From: 2-01-FULL-49-10 sp041652335
GTDB taxonomy: Bacteria; Patescibacteriota; Kazan-3B-28; UBA10110
Direction of reading: 5' to 3'
Length of the DNA stretch: 15,641 nucleotides
Assembly (NCBI GenBank): GCA_041652335.1
Contig: JBAZHL010000013.1
Span: 1 to 15,641 of the forward strand
A program made the translations under genes and the position numbers. The notes beneath the pieces were generated by a model. It worked only from the letters and a program-made list of their open reading frames with translations, had not been told where the DNA came from and did no database searches. This document shows positions 6,978 to 13,723 of this stretch, piece after piece (the stretch's first letter is position 1; each line of letters starts with the position of its first letter).

Positions 6978-8027
6978 TTAAGAGGGACCGGAACCAATCA
7001 ATCCAATAATCACTCCACAGATCGCCATCAACGCCCCTACGATCCAAAACCGCATCGTCACCTTTGTCTCTGGCCAACCGATCGCCTCAAAGTGATGATG
7101 CAATGGCGCGATCAAAAATAATTTCTTTTTGAACGCCTTTCGCCATAACATCTGCAGCAATACCGAGATAGTCTCCACCATCGGCACAAACGCGATCAGA
7201 GGGAGCAGCGCTATCCCCACATTGTTTTTAAGTAGCATCGCCACTACCCCCAGGGTGGCCCCCATCGAGAGGGCGTAAGTATCGCCCCCGAAGAACCTGG
7301 CCGGATAAACGTTGAACCAGAGATAGGCGACCAACGCGCCAACCACCGTGATACAGAAGATGGCCAAACTGATCTGATTATTCAAAAAGGCCAACACTCC
7401 AAAAGCGCTGAAGGCGATGCCCAATAGCCCAGCCGATAACCCATCTAAACCATCCGTGATGTTAACTGCATTGGTGGTCGCCAAGATCACAAAGATAAAC
7501 AAGGGAATATACCACCAACCAATTACGATATCGCCGTAAGCCGGAATATGGATAGAGTTAATTCCTAATTTAGAGAAGAACCACCAAGCGCCCAGTGCAG
7601 CTATTACAAACAACCAAGCCATCTTATGGCGCGCCCGGATCCCTTTTACCCCACCAATACCTCGGATGTTAAACCAATCATCGATCGCTCCCAAAATCCC
7701 AACCGCCACCATCGCAAACATCGGCAGCCACGTCTGTGAACGAGTAAAGTTAAAGATTAGAGTGATAACCGCCACCACGCCCCACACCAACGGACCGGCT
7801 AAGGTGGGGATATTGCGTTGATGTTTTTCGCCATGCAGTTTCTGAAAAACGGTGGCGTAACTACCGTATAGAGTTTCTTCTTTGGCCTGCTTCCAGAATT
7901 TGTATTTATAGAGCACCGTTGTCCACAACGGTGTTAGAAACATCGCCAACAAGAACGAGATCATCCCCACGATCATTACTCGCAGGAGATCGCCTTGTTC
8001 GGTTACGATTTTTGCTATGTCGGACAT
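6978..8027 (-). CDS. mraY: Phospho-MurNAc-pentapeptide transferase MraY
   Basis: 349 residues from the chosen ATG. It moves phospho-MurNAc-pentapeptide from UDP onto undecaprenyl phosphate, making lipid I at the membrane. Family motifs appear in order: IPTLAGPL (73-80), the metal-binding DDW (116-118), NITDGLDGLSAG (189-200), FGGDT (246-250) and the cytosolic HHHFE (310-314). Many hydrophobic helices lie between them, as expected for a ten-helix protein. The frame stays open to 8090, but the added residues come from a repeat-rich spacer, and MSDIAKI is a natural N-terminus. No Shine-Dalgarno is seen. It follows murF; REP-like DNA follows its stop almost directly, and murD/ftsW are absent downstream. 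Confidence 0.95.
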   Translation of the reverse strand: MSDIAKIVTEQGDLLRVMIVGMISFLLAMFLTPLWTTVLYKYKFWKQAKEETLYGSYATVFQKLHGEKHQRNIPTLAGPLVWGVVAVITLIFNFTRSQTWLPMFAMVAVGILGAIDDWFNIRGIGGVKGIRARHKMAWLFVIAALGAWWFFSKLGINSIHIPAYGDIVIGWWYIPLFIFVILATTNAVNITDGLDGLSAGLLGIAFSAFGVLAFLNNQISLAIFCITVVGALVAYLWFNVYPARFFGGDTYALSMGATLGVVAMLLKNNVGIALLPLIAFVPMVETISVLLQMLWRKAFKKKLFLIAPLHHHFEAIGWPETKVTMRFWIVGALMAICGVIIGLIGSGPS

Positions 8028-8107
8028 AGTCAGATAGTGATAAGTGATAAGTGAGTCCGCTCTGGACCCCACCCTGCCTCCCCTTACCAAGGGGAGGAGA
8101 GGAGGGG
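8028..8107. repeat. Repeat-rich spacer between murF and mraY with a 9-bp hairpin
   Basis: GTGATAA-type 7-base repeats (about 8036-8054) are followed by a perfect 9-bp hairpin, CCTCCCCTT/AAGGGGAGG (8077-8085, 8089-8097) with a 3-base loop. No T tract follows on the minus side. The unit looks like a separate palindromic family from the GTCAT elements. Confidence 0.65.
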
Positions 8108-9343
8108 TTAGCCGAGGTATTTTTCTTTTATCAGATTGGATATTTTATCCATATGCACCGCCCGGGATCCTTTGACCAGGACAACATCATTATCCTGCAA
8201 ATGGGCAAAAACTTCACTCTGCTCCCCTATTTTAACCACTTTATCCGCCGATAAGCCGGCTGCAGTAGCGGCCGCGCCGATCAGGGATCCCCCCTCGCCA
8301 ATAGTCAGGAGCAGATCAAGAGCTTTGGCAGCCGTCTCCCCCACCTCTCGATGGCCTTTCTCGTAAGCCACTCCTAACTCTCTCATATCCCCCAAGATTG
8401 CTACCTTGCGTCTCCCGGCAGATAGACGACTAAGACTTAGCAATGCTGCCGTCATCGAAGTGGGATTAGCATTGTAAGTATCGTCGATTAAAGTAATTCC
8501 TTTAAGTTCGATCCGCTCAAACCGTCCCGTTGCCGAGTGGTAGTTGGCTAACGCCCGCGCACTATCCGGTAAAGCTACCCCAAAATAATCCGCCACTACG
8601 GCGGCGGTGAGGGCACTATAAACAAATTGTTCGCCGTAAACCGGCATATTAACTTGGGCAGTTTGGTTGCGATAACTTAGATCAAAATGTAACCCGCTCC
8701 CACTAACCGCGATATTTGAGGCTATAGCGTCCGCCCCAGACGCTAACCCAACAAATATTTTTTTAGCGGTGGCCTTCTGCGCCATTAGATTAGTTAGTTC
8801 GTCATCTCGATTTAAAATAGCTAACCCATTCGATTTAACTCCAGCGATCAGCCTGCTCTTTTCCCCCGCTAATTCCGACTTGCTGCCAAAGAACTCCAAA
8901 TGCACATCGCCGATATTAGTTAACACCCCGATCTCCGGGTGTAGCCATTTCATAAAGAAAGCAATGTCGCCCGGCCGATCCGCCGCTAATTCCAATACCA
9001 AGATCTGCGGATAGCCAACCTGTTTAAATAGTTTACGGACCCCCGCTTTAGTTAACCGGCCAATATCTTTGATGGTGAGCTTAGTTTTATCTCCATCTGC
9101 CGTCCCGGTAAAGCTGGGGTCAATAATAGTAGCGGCGACACCAAACTCGGTATTCAGGTTGCCCGGGGTACTATTAATGGTCACCCCTCGGCTCTTTAAG
9201 CCACTATCTAACACTAAAGCGATAGCATCTTTGGTGGATGTTTTACCCGTACTGCCAGTGATCGCCACGATCCGAGGCTGATACTTTTTAAGTATCCGAT
9301 CAGCCAACCACCATAACCAGATTTTGAGGAATTGATGTTTCAT
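8108..9343 (-). CDS. murF: MurF-type Mur ligase lacking the N-terminal domain
   Basis: 411 residues. It adds D-Ala-D-Ala to UDP-MurNAc-tripeptide using ATP, in the cytosol. The ATP-binding P-loop GSTGKTST is at 30-37, the central domain has LELAADRPGDI and VLTNIGDVHLEFFGS, and the C-terminal domain has IDDTYNANPTSM and ends LVKGSRAVHMDKI, all MurF-like. In E. coli MurF the P-loop lies near residue 108; here the UDP-binding N-terminal domain is absent and replaced by a short Trp-rich amphipathic helix (FLKIWLWWLADRILKKY). Neighbours ftsI and mraY support the assignment. A related MurF-like ligase with another substrate cannot be excluded. Start codon ATG lies in a GAAGAAT tandem tract with no clear ribosome site. 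Confidence 0.88.
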   Translation of the reverse strand: MKHQFLKIWLWWLADRILKKYQPRIVAITGSTGKTSTKDAIALVLDSGLKSRGVTINSTPGNLNTEFGVAATIIDPSFTGTADGDKTKLTIKDIGRLTKAGVRKLFKQVGYPQILVLELAADRPGDIAFFMKWLHPEIGVLTNIGDVHLEFFGSKSELAGEKSRLIAGVKSNGLAILNRDDELTNLMAQKATAKKIFVGLASGADAIASNIAVSGSGLHFDLSYRNQTAQVNMPVYGEQFVYSALTAAVVADYFGVALPDSARALANYHSATGRFERIELKGITLIDDTYNANPTSMTAALLSLSRLSAGRRKVAILGDMRELGVAYEKGHREVGETAAKALDLLLTIGEGGSLIGAAATAAGLSADKVVKIGEQSEVFAHLQDNDVVLVKGSRAVHMDKISNLIKEKYLG

Positions 9344-9376
9344 TCTTCATTCTTCATTTTCCATTCTTCATTCTAA
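9344..9376. repeat. CATTCTT tandem tract before murF
   Basis: Pyrimidine-rich near-repeats of CATTCTT run directly up to the murF start codon, so the leader of murF is a purine tract (GAAGAATGAAGAATG) on the coding strand. This may stand in for a ribosome site. Confidence 0.6.
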
Positions 9377-9389
9377 TCTATTCCCTGTC

Positions 9390-9495
9390 GTCATTCCCGC
9401 GCAGGCGGGAATCCAGACATAAACAAAAAATAATTTAGTTATTTTTCTGGATCCCCGACCCGGACTTCGCCTCCGGCGAGCCGATCGAGGATGAC
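9390..9495. repeat. Composite REP-like palindromic element after ftsI
   Basis: It begins GTCATTCCCGC with a perfect 8-bp hairpin (9393-9400, 9405-9412), continues through ATCCAG and an A/T-rich centre whose AAATAA/TTATTT can pair, then CTGGATCCCCG and a GC hairpin, and ends GGATGAC. Outer ends are inverted repeats. It lies 12 bases past the ftsI stop and fills the gap to murF. Confidence 0.82.
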
Positions 9496-9507
9496 GGGAG
9501 GGGGGGA

Positions 9508-11226
9508 TTATTTCTCCGGCGGGATCTGCCAATAGTTGAGTAAGAAGTTGGCAATGTCTCCGAACAACGGCGCTGCCGAGCTCTCGGCAAACTGAACATC
9601 TTTTGGCCGATCGATCCTGGTTAACATTACAAACTTAGGATCCTCCACCGGTCCAAAACCGATAAATGTACCAATAGTGGGACCCTCCTCGTAGCCACCC
9701 CCTTTCGGGATCTGGGCGGTTCCGGTCTTACCCGCGATCCGATACCCCGCTACCCCGGCTTTTTGACCGTGTCCCCGCTCTACTACGCTGACCATCATCG
9801 CGGATACCAGCTGGGCTGTCTGGGGTTTAATGGCCTGGCGCACCATCTGAGCGTCTACAGAGACCGCTCCAGAGGGATAGATAATCTTATCGACAATATG
9901 GGGTTTCATCAACTTCCCCTGGTTGGCCAGCGCCCCCACCGCAGCCACCAACTGAATTGGGGTGACCGCGATACCCTGGCCAAACGCCATTGTGGCCAGA
10001 TCTACCTCGCCCCATTGGCGGTATGGCCGAATGCTGGCCGGGGTCTCGCCATCCAGCTCCACCCCGGTCGCTGCATCGAACCCTAAAGCATTCAGGTATT
10101 TATAAAACAAGAATCGACCCAATTTTTGCACCACATAGATCGCACCAGTGTTCAACGACTTTTCTAATACCTGTGTCATAGTTTGAACACCGTTGGCTTT
10201 TAGATCGGAGTTTTTGATCGTCCGATCATCGATCTTAACTTCACCAGTATCGGTATAGGTAGTGCTGGGACTGACCAAACCAGCATCGATCCCCGCCGCC
10301 ATCGTCAGTACCTTAAACACCGATCCCGGCTCGTACACCGACGAGACGTTGGGATTACTAAAATTCTCTAACGCATACTCGTTATAGTAGTTGGGGTTAA
10401 AGGTGGGGTAACTGGCCATCGCTATAATTCGCCCGGTCGATGGCTCCATAATTATTACCTCACCACCGGTAGCGCCATGCTTTTCTACCGATTCCTTAAG
10501 TTTTTTCTCCACGTAGTACTGCACCGCCCGATCCAACGTTAGCACAATGTTGGCGCCGTTCTCTGGGTCGATCACTTTTCTGCTCCCCACCGCGATCTGG
10601 GCGCCCAACGAACTCTTTTCCACTTGGGCGTTACCTTCTTTACCACTTAACTCACCGTTAAAGTAACCCTCCAGACCGTACTGCCCTGACATATCTCGGT
10701 TAACAAATCCCAACACCTGAGCCGCCAAACTATCCTCTGGGTAGTAACGATACTCTTCTGTGCGTAAATACACCCCCTCCAGATCAAGGGCTTTAATCTC
10801 GTCCGCTTCCTTTTTCTCGATCCTCCGCTTTAACGGCGCTACATAGACCTTGCCCGATTTCATCGTTTCAACTAATTTACTTTCTTCGATCTCAGTGCCG
10901 GCCAAATAGGGCATCAGCTTAGCCGCCACCAATTCGGGTCGCTGGATCTGAGTAGGAACAATATTTAGGTTATACAGCGATACGTTAGTGGCTAACGGAT
11001 AGTAATCCTTTAGCTGATCATCGTAGACCAGTAGTTTACCCCGTTCGGCGGGTAGCTCCTCGTTAACGTTGCGCTGGTCTTTAGCCATCGCCACAAAGGT
11101 GGCGTGTTCAAAAACCTGTCGCTGGACCACTCGACCGACAACCAAAAGTAGCATCAGGGCAAAACAGATACCAATGATGCTCAAACGGTTTCGCTGTAAA
11201 GCTTCCGCCGTAGCGCTATACGTCAT
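9508..11226 (-). CDS. ftsI: Septal peptidoglycan transpeptidase FtsI/PBP
   Basis: 572 residues from the chosen ATG. A class B penicillin-binding protein that cross-links peptidoglycan outside the membrane during division. A single transmembrane anchor spans about 15-33 (LSIIGICFALMLLLVVGRVV), followed by the dimerisation domain with RGKLLVYD (62-69). The catalytic triad motifs are SVFK (Ser302-Lys305), SLN (357-359) and KTGTAQ (500-505). The frame extends 45 codons upstream, but that stretch is the 112-bp repeat translated and lacks conservation value, so I start at MTYSATAEAL. A TATAAT lies only eight bases before this ATG, pointing to a leaderless message. No PASTA domain follows. A terminator upstream separates it from the FtsL-like gene. 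Confidence 0.95.
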   Translation of the reverse strand: MTYSATAEALQRNRLSIIGICFALMLLLVVGRVVQRQVFEHATFVAMAKDQRNVNEELPAERGKLLVYDDQLKDYYPLATNVSLYNLNIVPTQIQRPELVAAKLMPYLAGTEIEESKLVETMKSGKVYVAPLKRRIEKKEADEIKALDLEGVYLRTEEYRYYPEDSLAAQVLGFVNRDMSGQYGLEGYFNGELSGKEGNAQVEKSSLGAQIAVGSRKVIDPENGANIVLTLDRAVQYYVEKKLKESVEKHGATGGEVIIMEPSTGRIIAMASYPTFNPNYYNEYALENFSNPNVSSVYEPGSVFKVLTMAAGIDAGLVSPSTTYTDTGEVKIDDRTIKNSDLKANGVQTMTQVLEKSLNTGAIYVVQKLGRFLFYKYLNALGFDAATGVELDGETPASIRPYRQWGEVDLATMAFGQGIAVTPIQLVAAVGALANQGKLMKPHIVDKIIYPSGAVSVDAQMVRQAIKPQTAQLVSAMMVSVVERGHGQKAGVAGYRIAGKTGTAQIPKGGGYEEGPTIGTFIGFGPVEDPKFVMLTRIDRPKDVQFAESSAAPLFGDIANFLLNYWQIPPEK

Positions 11227-11234
11227 ACAAATAT

Positions 11235-11240
11235 TATACC
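11235..11240 (-). promoter_or_regulatory. -10 box placing transcription start at the ftsI ATG
   Basis: Perfect TATAAT ending eight bases before the ATG, so initiation would fall on or next to the start codon. There is no Shine-Dalgarno and no clear -35 box; the sequence upstream is the 3' edge of the 112-bp repeat region. Confidence 0.5.
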
Positions 11241-11269
11241 TCGCCCACTCGAGCTGAGCCTTTTTGTTC

Positions 11270-11381
11270 CGCCATCGGAGGAGGGGCGTACTGAAATGAG
11301 CTAAATCTTTTAGGGGGTGAAGGAGGTTATACCTCCGAGAACACCCAGAAGATTTAGCCATTGAATAGCCCCGACGACTGG
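11270..11381. repeat. 112-bp foldable repeat, copy 2
   Basis: Same orientation relative to the operon as copy 1 at 6732-6843, with three substitutions and no indels. The nested stems are intact here, with GGGTG pairing CACCC by Watson-Crick pairs throughout. It lies between the terminator after the FtsL-like gene and the ftsI promoter. The flanks of the two copies diverge right after the shared GACGACTGG. Confidence 0.85.
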
Positions 11382-11393
11382 CGGGCGACTTTG

Positions 11394-11419
11394 GTTACTT
11401 TCCTCAAGCGGAAAGTAAC
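11394..11419. repeat. 10-bp hairpin and degenerate REP-like DNA
   Basis: GTTACTTTCC pairs perfectly with GGAAAGTAAC around a 6-base loop. After about 30 A/T-rich bases, 11452-11479 resembles a decayed arm of the GTCATTCTG...GAATC element (GATTCTTCGCT...CTCAGAATAAC). Nothing coding is seen here. Confidence 0.55.
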
Positions 11420-11483
11420 AATAAATTAAAGGTTAATAGAAACGCTATCGATAGATTCTTCGCTAACGCTCAGAATAACGAAT

Positions 11484-11503
11484 AAAAAAACGGCCCGAAG
11501 GCC
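11484..11503 (-). terminator. UUCG-loop terminator after the FtsL-like gene
   Basis: On the minus strand GGCC-TTCG-GGCC forms a short stem capped by the extra-stable C(UUCG)G tetraloop, followed by G and seven T. Just upstream, to about 11561, is a partial REP-like element ending CCAGGATGAC. It would end the mraZ-rsmH-ftsL transcript. Confidence 0.6.
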
Positions 11504-11572
11504 TGGATCCTGAATAAGTTATTTTATAGAGCCTACGGCAGTAAAGTGTTTCCAGGATGACAAAAGTGTGGT

Positions 11573-12043
11573 TTAGCGGGAAGCCAGATAGCCGGTATCT
11601 TCCATATAGGTCATCCCACTCATCTGAATCATCTTGGGGATATAGGTTACCGCCTCGGCATCTTTATTCTCGTCGGTAGTCGGCATCTCTTTGTCGATAG
11701 TCGGCTCTAACACCCGGCCAGTTGGTTTGCCATCTTCGCCGATCTCGATCTTTTCTTTGGCTCCCCCTTCGATCACCGCCAGAGATTCTAATCGAGCCGC
11801 TTCCAGCGCTAATCGCTCGTTCTCGGCTACTGCCGACTGTTGCTCTAACTCCAAGGTGTGTAGTTTAGCGCCTTTAGTTGAAACAATATTGATCGAGGTA
11901 ACGTATAACACGCCCACCACCAAGAACAGCGCTACCGAAATGGAGCTGATCGAGAGAATCCCCCAACGCATCTTCTTAAACCGGTTGAGGTTCAACATGC
12001 TCTTGGGTGACAGGCTAATTTTAGGAGATGACCAACGACCCAT
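11573..12043 (-). CDS. FtsL/DivIC-like division protein
   Basis: 156 residues. A short basic cytosolic N-terminus (RFKKMRW) leads into one transmembrane helix (about 27-49), then a leucine-rich coiled coil (57-95, LHTLELEQQSAVAENERLAL) and an acidic, extended C-terminal tail. This is the architecture of FtsL, which links FtsB and FtsI in the divisome; sequence identity in this family is always low, so the call rests on topology and position. Its ATG shares one base with the rsmH stop (TAATG), the usual rsmH-ftsL coupling. The tail of about 60 residues after the coiled coil is longer than typical for FtsL. A terminator follows it. Confidence 0.72.
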   Translation of the reverse strand: MGRWSSPKISLSPKSMLNLNRFKKMRWGILSISSISVALFLVVGVLYVTSINIVSTKGAKLHTLELEQQSAVAENERLALEAARLESLAVIEGGAKEKIEIGEDGKPTGRVLEPTIDKEMPTTDENKDAEAVTYIPKMIQMSGMTYMEDTGYLASR

Positions 12044-12936
12044 TATATTTTTTGAATAATTCTTAGTTTGGCGCTCCGAGCCCGGGGATTACTCTTTATC
12101 TCCTCCCGCGTGGGCACGATCGGCTTTTTAGTAATTAATTCTACCAGACCGCGCTTACTTGCTTCTTTGAATATGCGTTTGACCAACCCATCTTCTAACG
12201 AGTGGTAGCTGATCACGGCTAATCGCCCACCCGGATTTAACTGATCCATTGCTCTGGGGATCGCCTGTTCGATCAAACCCAACTCGTTATTAACCGCCAT
12301 CCGTAAGGCCTGAAAGGTTTGAGTGGCGGGGTGGATCCGACCCTTACGGCCGCCCTTAGCTCTAATAACGATCTCCGCCAACTGCTTTGTGCTCACGATC
12401 CGACCCTTCTGTCTATGTTCGAAGATCGCTTTGGCCACCTGCCTCGAGGCGTGTTCCTGACCTAACTTATAGATCAGATCAGCCAACTCCTCCTTGGAGT
12501 AACTGTTAACGATCTCCTCGGCTGTTAGCCCCTCGGATCGGTCGAACCGCATGTCTAAAGGTGCGTCTGTATTAAAAGAAAAGCCTCGATCGGTAGAGGC
12601 TAATTGAAGAGATGATAAACCAAGGTCAAATAATATTGCGTCAGCTCGGCTGTATCCGTGGTCTTGAAGGATGTCGCCAACATCAGTGTAACTGCCGTGG
12701 ACAGCCACCAAACTATCTTTGGATTTTGTGCTACGTAAGTTCGAACGAGCGATTTCGATTGCCTGATCATCTTTGTCGATTCCGATAATTATCCCCCGAG
12801 GGCCGATCGCACGAGCTATTGCTATTGCGTGTCCACCTGCCCCCAGCGTGGCGTCAATTACCACGTTACCGGGAGACAGATTAAGCCCATCAACCACCTC
12901 GGCAAGTAGAACTGGGATGTGAGTCGGTTGATTCAA
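12043..12936 (-). CDS. rsmH: 16S rRNA (cytosine-1402-N4)-methyltransferase RsmH
   Basis: 297 residues, typical length. It methylates N4 of C1402 in the ribosomal P site using S-adenosylmethionine. The N-terminal HIPVLLAEVV, the cofactor motif DATLGAGGH (28-36), LFDLGLSSLQL and ISYHSLEDGLVK are all diagnostic. The start is TTG at 12936, chosen because HIPVLL must lie near the N-terminus and no ATG is available; no ribosome site is visible, so expression may be low or depend on the structured gap upstream. It overlaps the FtsL-like gene by one base. In many bacteria it is the second gene of the division/cell-wall cluster after mraZ, as here. Confidence 0.96.
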   Translation of the reverse strand: MNQPTHIPVLLAEVVDGLNLSPGNVVIDATLGAGGHAIAIARAIGPRGIIIGIDKDDQAIEIARSNLRSTKSKDSLVAVHGSYTDVGDILQDHGYSRADAILFDLGLSSLQLASTDRGFSFNTDAPLDMRFDRSEGLTAEEIVNSYSKEELADLIYKLGQEHASRQVAKAIFEHRQKGRIVSTKQLAEIVIRAKGGRKGRIHPATQTFQALRMAVNNELGLIEQAIPRAMDQLNPGGRLAVISYHSLEDGLVKRIFKEASKRGLVELITKKPIVPTREEIKSNPRARSAKLRIIQKI

Positions 12937-12960
12937 TTGATATGGTTATTAATTCTTAAT

Positions 12961-13025
12961 GTCATCCTGAGTAAAACGAAGGATCTATAGATTCTTCATC
13001 CGCCAGCTGGCGGATTCAGAATGAC
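12961..13025. repeat. REP-like palindromic element, 65 bp
   Basis: GTCATCCTGA at one end and TCAGAATGAC at the other form near-complementary arms. Inside are GGATCTATAGATTC and a CCGCCAGCTGGCGG palindrome. It is the same element as 15235-15324 in inverted orientation, minus a 25-base insert. It lies in the mraZ-rsmH gap. Confidence 0.85.
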
Positions 13026-13041
13026 AAGTGATGGTTTTTTA

Positions 13042-13184
13042 GTAGTTAGCGGGGCAAAAGATCAATTTTGCTTTTTGATTTCCCTTGGGTGGAGGGAAAG
13101 TATCACTTAGGAGGTGAAAATGTTGGCAAATTGTTGTGTGCGGATAATTCCGACAGATGATAAAGGTTCAGCCCCGCTAACTAC
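13042..13184. other. 143-bp element closed by a perfect 14-bp inverted repeat (candidate structured RNA or MITE)
   Basis: GTAGTTAGCGGGGC (13042-13055) and its exact complement (13171-13184) enclose several smaller pairings: TTTCCCT/AGGGAAA (13079-13099), CGGA/TCCG (13141-13152), and TATCA with TGATA (13101 and 13158). GCAAAA/TTTTGC and ATCAA/TTGAT near 13054-13078 are mutually exclusive, as in switching RNAs. On the plus strand it holds a perfect AGGAGGTG ribosome site. It sits between mraZ and rsmH. No target-site duplication and no T tract are visible. Strand and function are not settled. Confidence 0.5.
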
Positions 13185-13209
13185 CCCAAATTTTCAAAAG
13201 GTTAAATGA
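13120..13209 (+). CDS. Possible 29-residue ORF inside the 143-bp element
   Basis: ATG five bases after AGGAGG, within a run (TAGGAGGTGA) matching the full 16S tail, opens a frame of 29 codons (starting MLANCCVRIIPTDDKG) that ends in TGA eight bases into the antisense side of mraZ. The ribosome site is better than that of any annotated gene here, yet the peptide has no recognisable features and no plus-strand promoter is evident. It may be a leader peptide or chance. Confidence 0.2.
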   Translation: MLANCCVRIIPTDDKGSAPLTTPNFQKVK

Positions 13210-13624
13210 ACAACTGCTCTGCCATACTGGCGGCATCTTTCTCTGTTTTGGTTTTGTATTCCTGCCAAGCTTTTGCATCCCAAATTTCCAAGCGATTCAA
13301 AAGTCCAGCAACAATCACACCGGATTTAATTCCGGCATAAGTTAGAAGATATTTAGGTAACACCACTCTCCCTTGTTTATCGGGCTGCACATCCATTGCA
13401 CCGGCTAACATTAATCTGGCAAACGCACGAGCATTGGATTGCGAAATAGGCGTGGCATTAATTTTATCTGCCAACTTCTTCCACTCATCATTGGTATAAA
13501 GGAACAAGCAGCCTTCTAAACCCTTGGTCACTACTGCTCCGGCAGCTAAGCTACCGCGAAACTTGACCGGGATGGCCAATCTGCCCTTATCATCTATAGA
13601 ATGCGAATATTCTCCGATAAACAT
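13202..13624 (-). CDS. mraZ: Transcriptional regulator MraZ
   Basis: 140 residues, the normal MraZ size, made of two SpoVT-AbrB-like DNA-binding repeats: IDDKGRLAIPVKFR near the N-terminus and VQPDKQGRVVLPKYL in the second half. MraZ forms rings that bind direct repeats before its own gene and represses the division/cell-wall cluster. I choose ATG 13624 because AAAGGGG lies just before it and MFIGEYSHSID is the usual N-terminus; the GTG at 13645 falls inside the operator. A consensus promoter and three MraZ boxes lie directly upstream, so autorepression is well supported. The 265-base gap to rsmH is unusually long and filled by two foldable elements. Confidence 0.96.
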   Translation of the reverse strand: MFIGEYSHSIDDKGRLAIPVKFRGSLAAGAVVTKGLEGCLFLYTNDEWKKLADKINATPISQSNARAFARLMLAGAMDVQPDKQGRVVLPKYLLTYAGIKSGVIVAGLLNRLEIWDAKAWQEYKTKTEKDAASMAEQLFI

Positions 13625-13641
13625 TTGTCCCCTTTCACTCT

Positions 13642-13665
13642 CCACTTATCCCCACTTTTCTCCAC
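13642..13665 (-). promoter_or_regulatory. MraZ operator: three 10-bp direct repeats
   Basis: On the coding strand, GTGGAGAAAA, GTGGGGATAA and GTGGAGAGTG follow head to tail at exact 10-base spacing, one helical turn apart. Known MraZ sites are three or four GTGG-type repeats at this spacing. They cover roughly +3 to +26 of the predicted transcript, which suits repression. Confidence 0.85.
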
Positions 13666-13674
13666 AACAAATCC

Positions 13675-13702
13675 ATTATAGCCCACTCTGATATCCTATC
13701 AA
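13675..13702 (-). promoter_or_regulatory. mraZ promoter
   Basis: TTGATA (13697-13702), a 16-base spacer and TATAAT (13675-13680) on the minus strand match the housekeeping sigma-70 consensus at 11 of 12 positions. Start is expected near 13668, just ahead of the MraZ boxes. This is the best promoter in the window. Confidence 0.88.
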
Positions 13703-13711
13703 CCCACTTTA

Positions 13712-13720
13712 TTATCCACA
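13712..13720 (+). promoter_or_regulatory. Consensus DnaA box upstream of the mraZ promoter
   Basis: TTATCCACA matches the DnaA box consensus exactly, ten bases upstream of the -35 element. A near match (TTATCCCCA) lies within the MraZ operator. A single box can arise by chance, and no origin-like cluster is seen, so a regulatory role is only possible. Confidence 0.3.
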
Positions 13721-13723
13721 TAC

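Noticed and set aside
6772..7077. Minus-strand frame of 101 codons after mraY
   Set aside because: It overlaps the end of mraY and is otherwise translated palindromes (CHSRPDRESRL, CHSCGGRNLA), peptides typical of REP-like DNA.
9763..10181. Plus-strand frames within ftsI
   Set aside because: Antisense shadows over the intact transpeptidase domain.
11227..11361. 45-codon N-terminal extension of FtsI
   Set aside because: It is the 112-bp repeat read through; the TM anchor and family start fit MTYSATAEAL at 11226.
13042..13184. RNase P RNA, SRP RNA or tmRNA
   Set aside because: None of the conserved core sequences of these RNAs is seen, and the length does not fit RNase P RNA or tmRNA.
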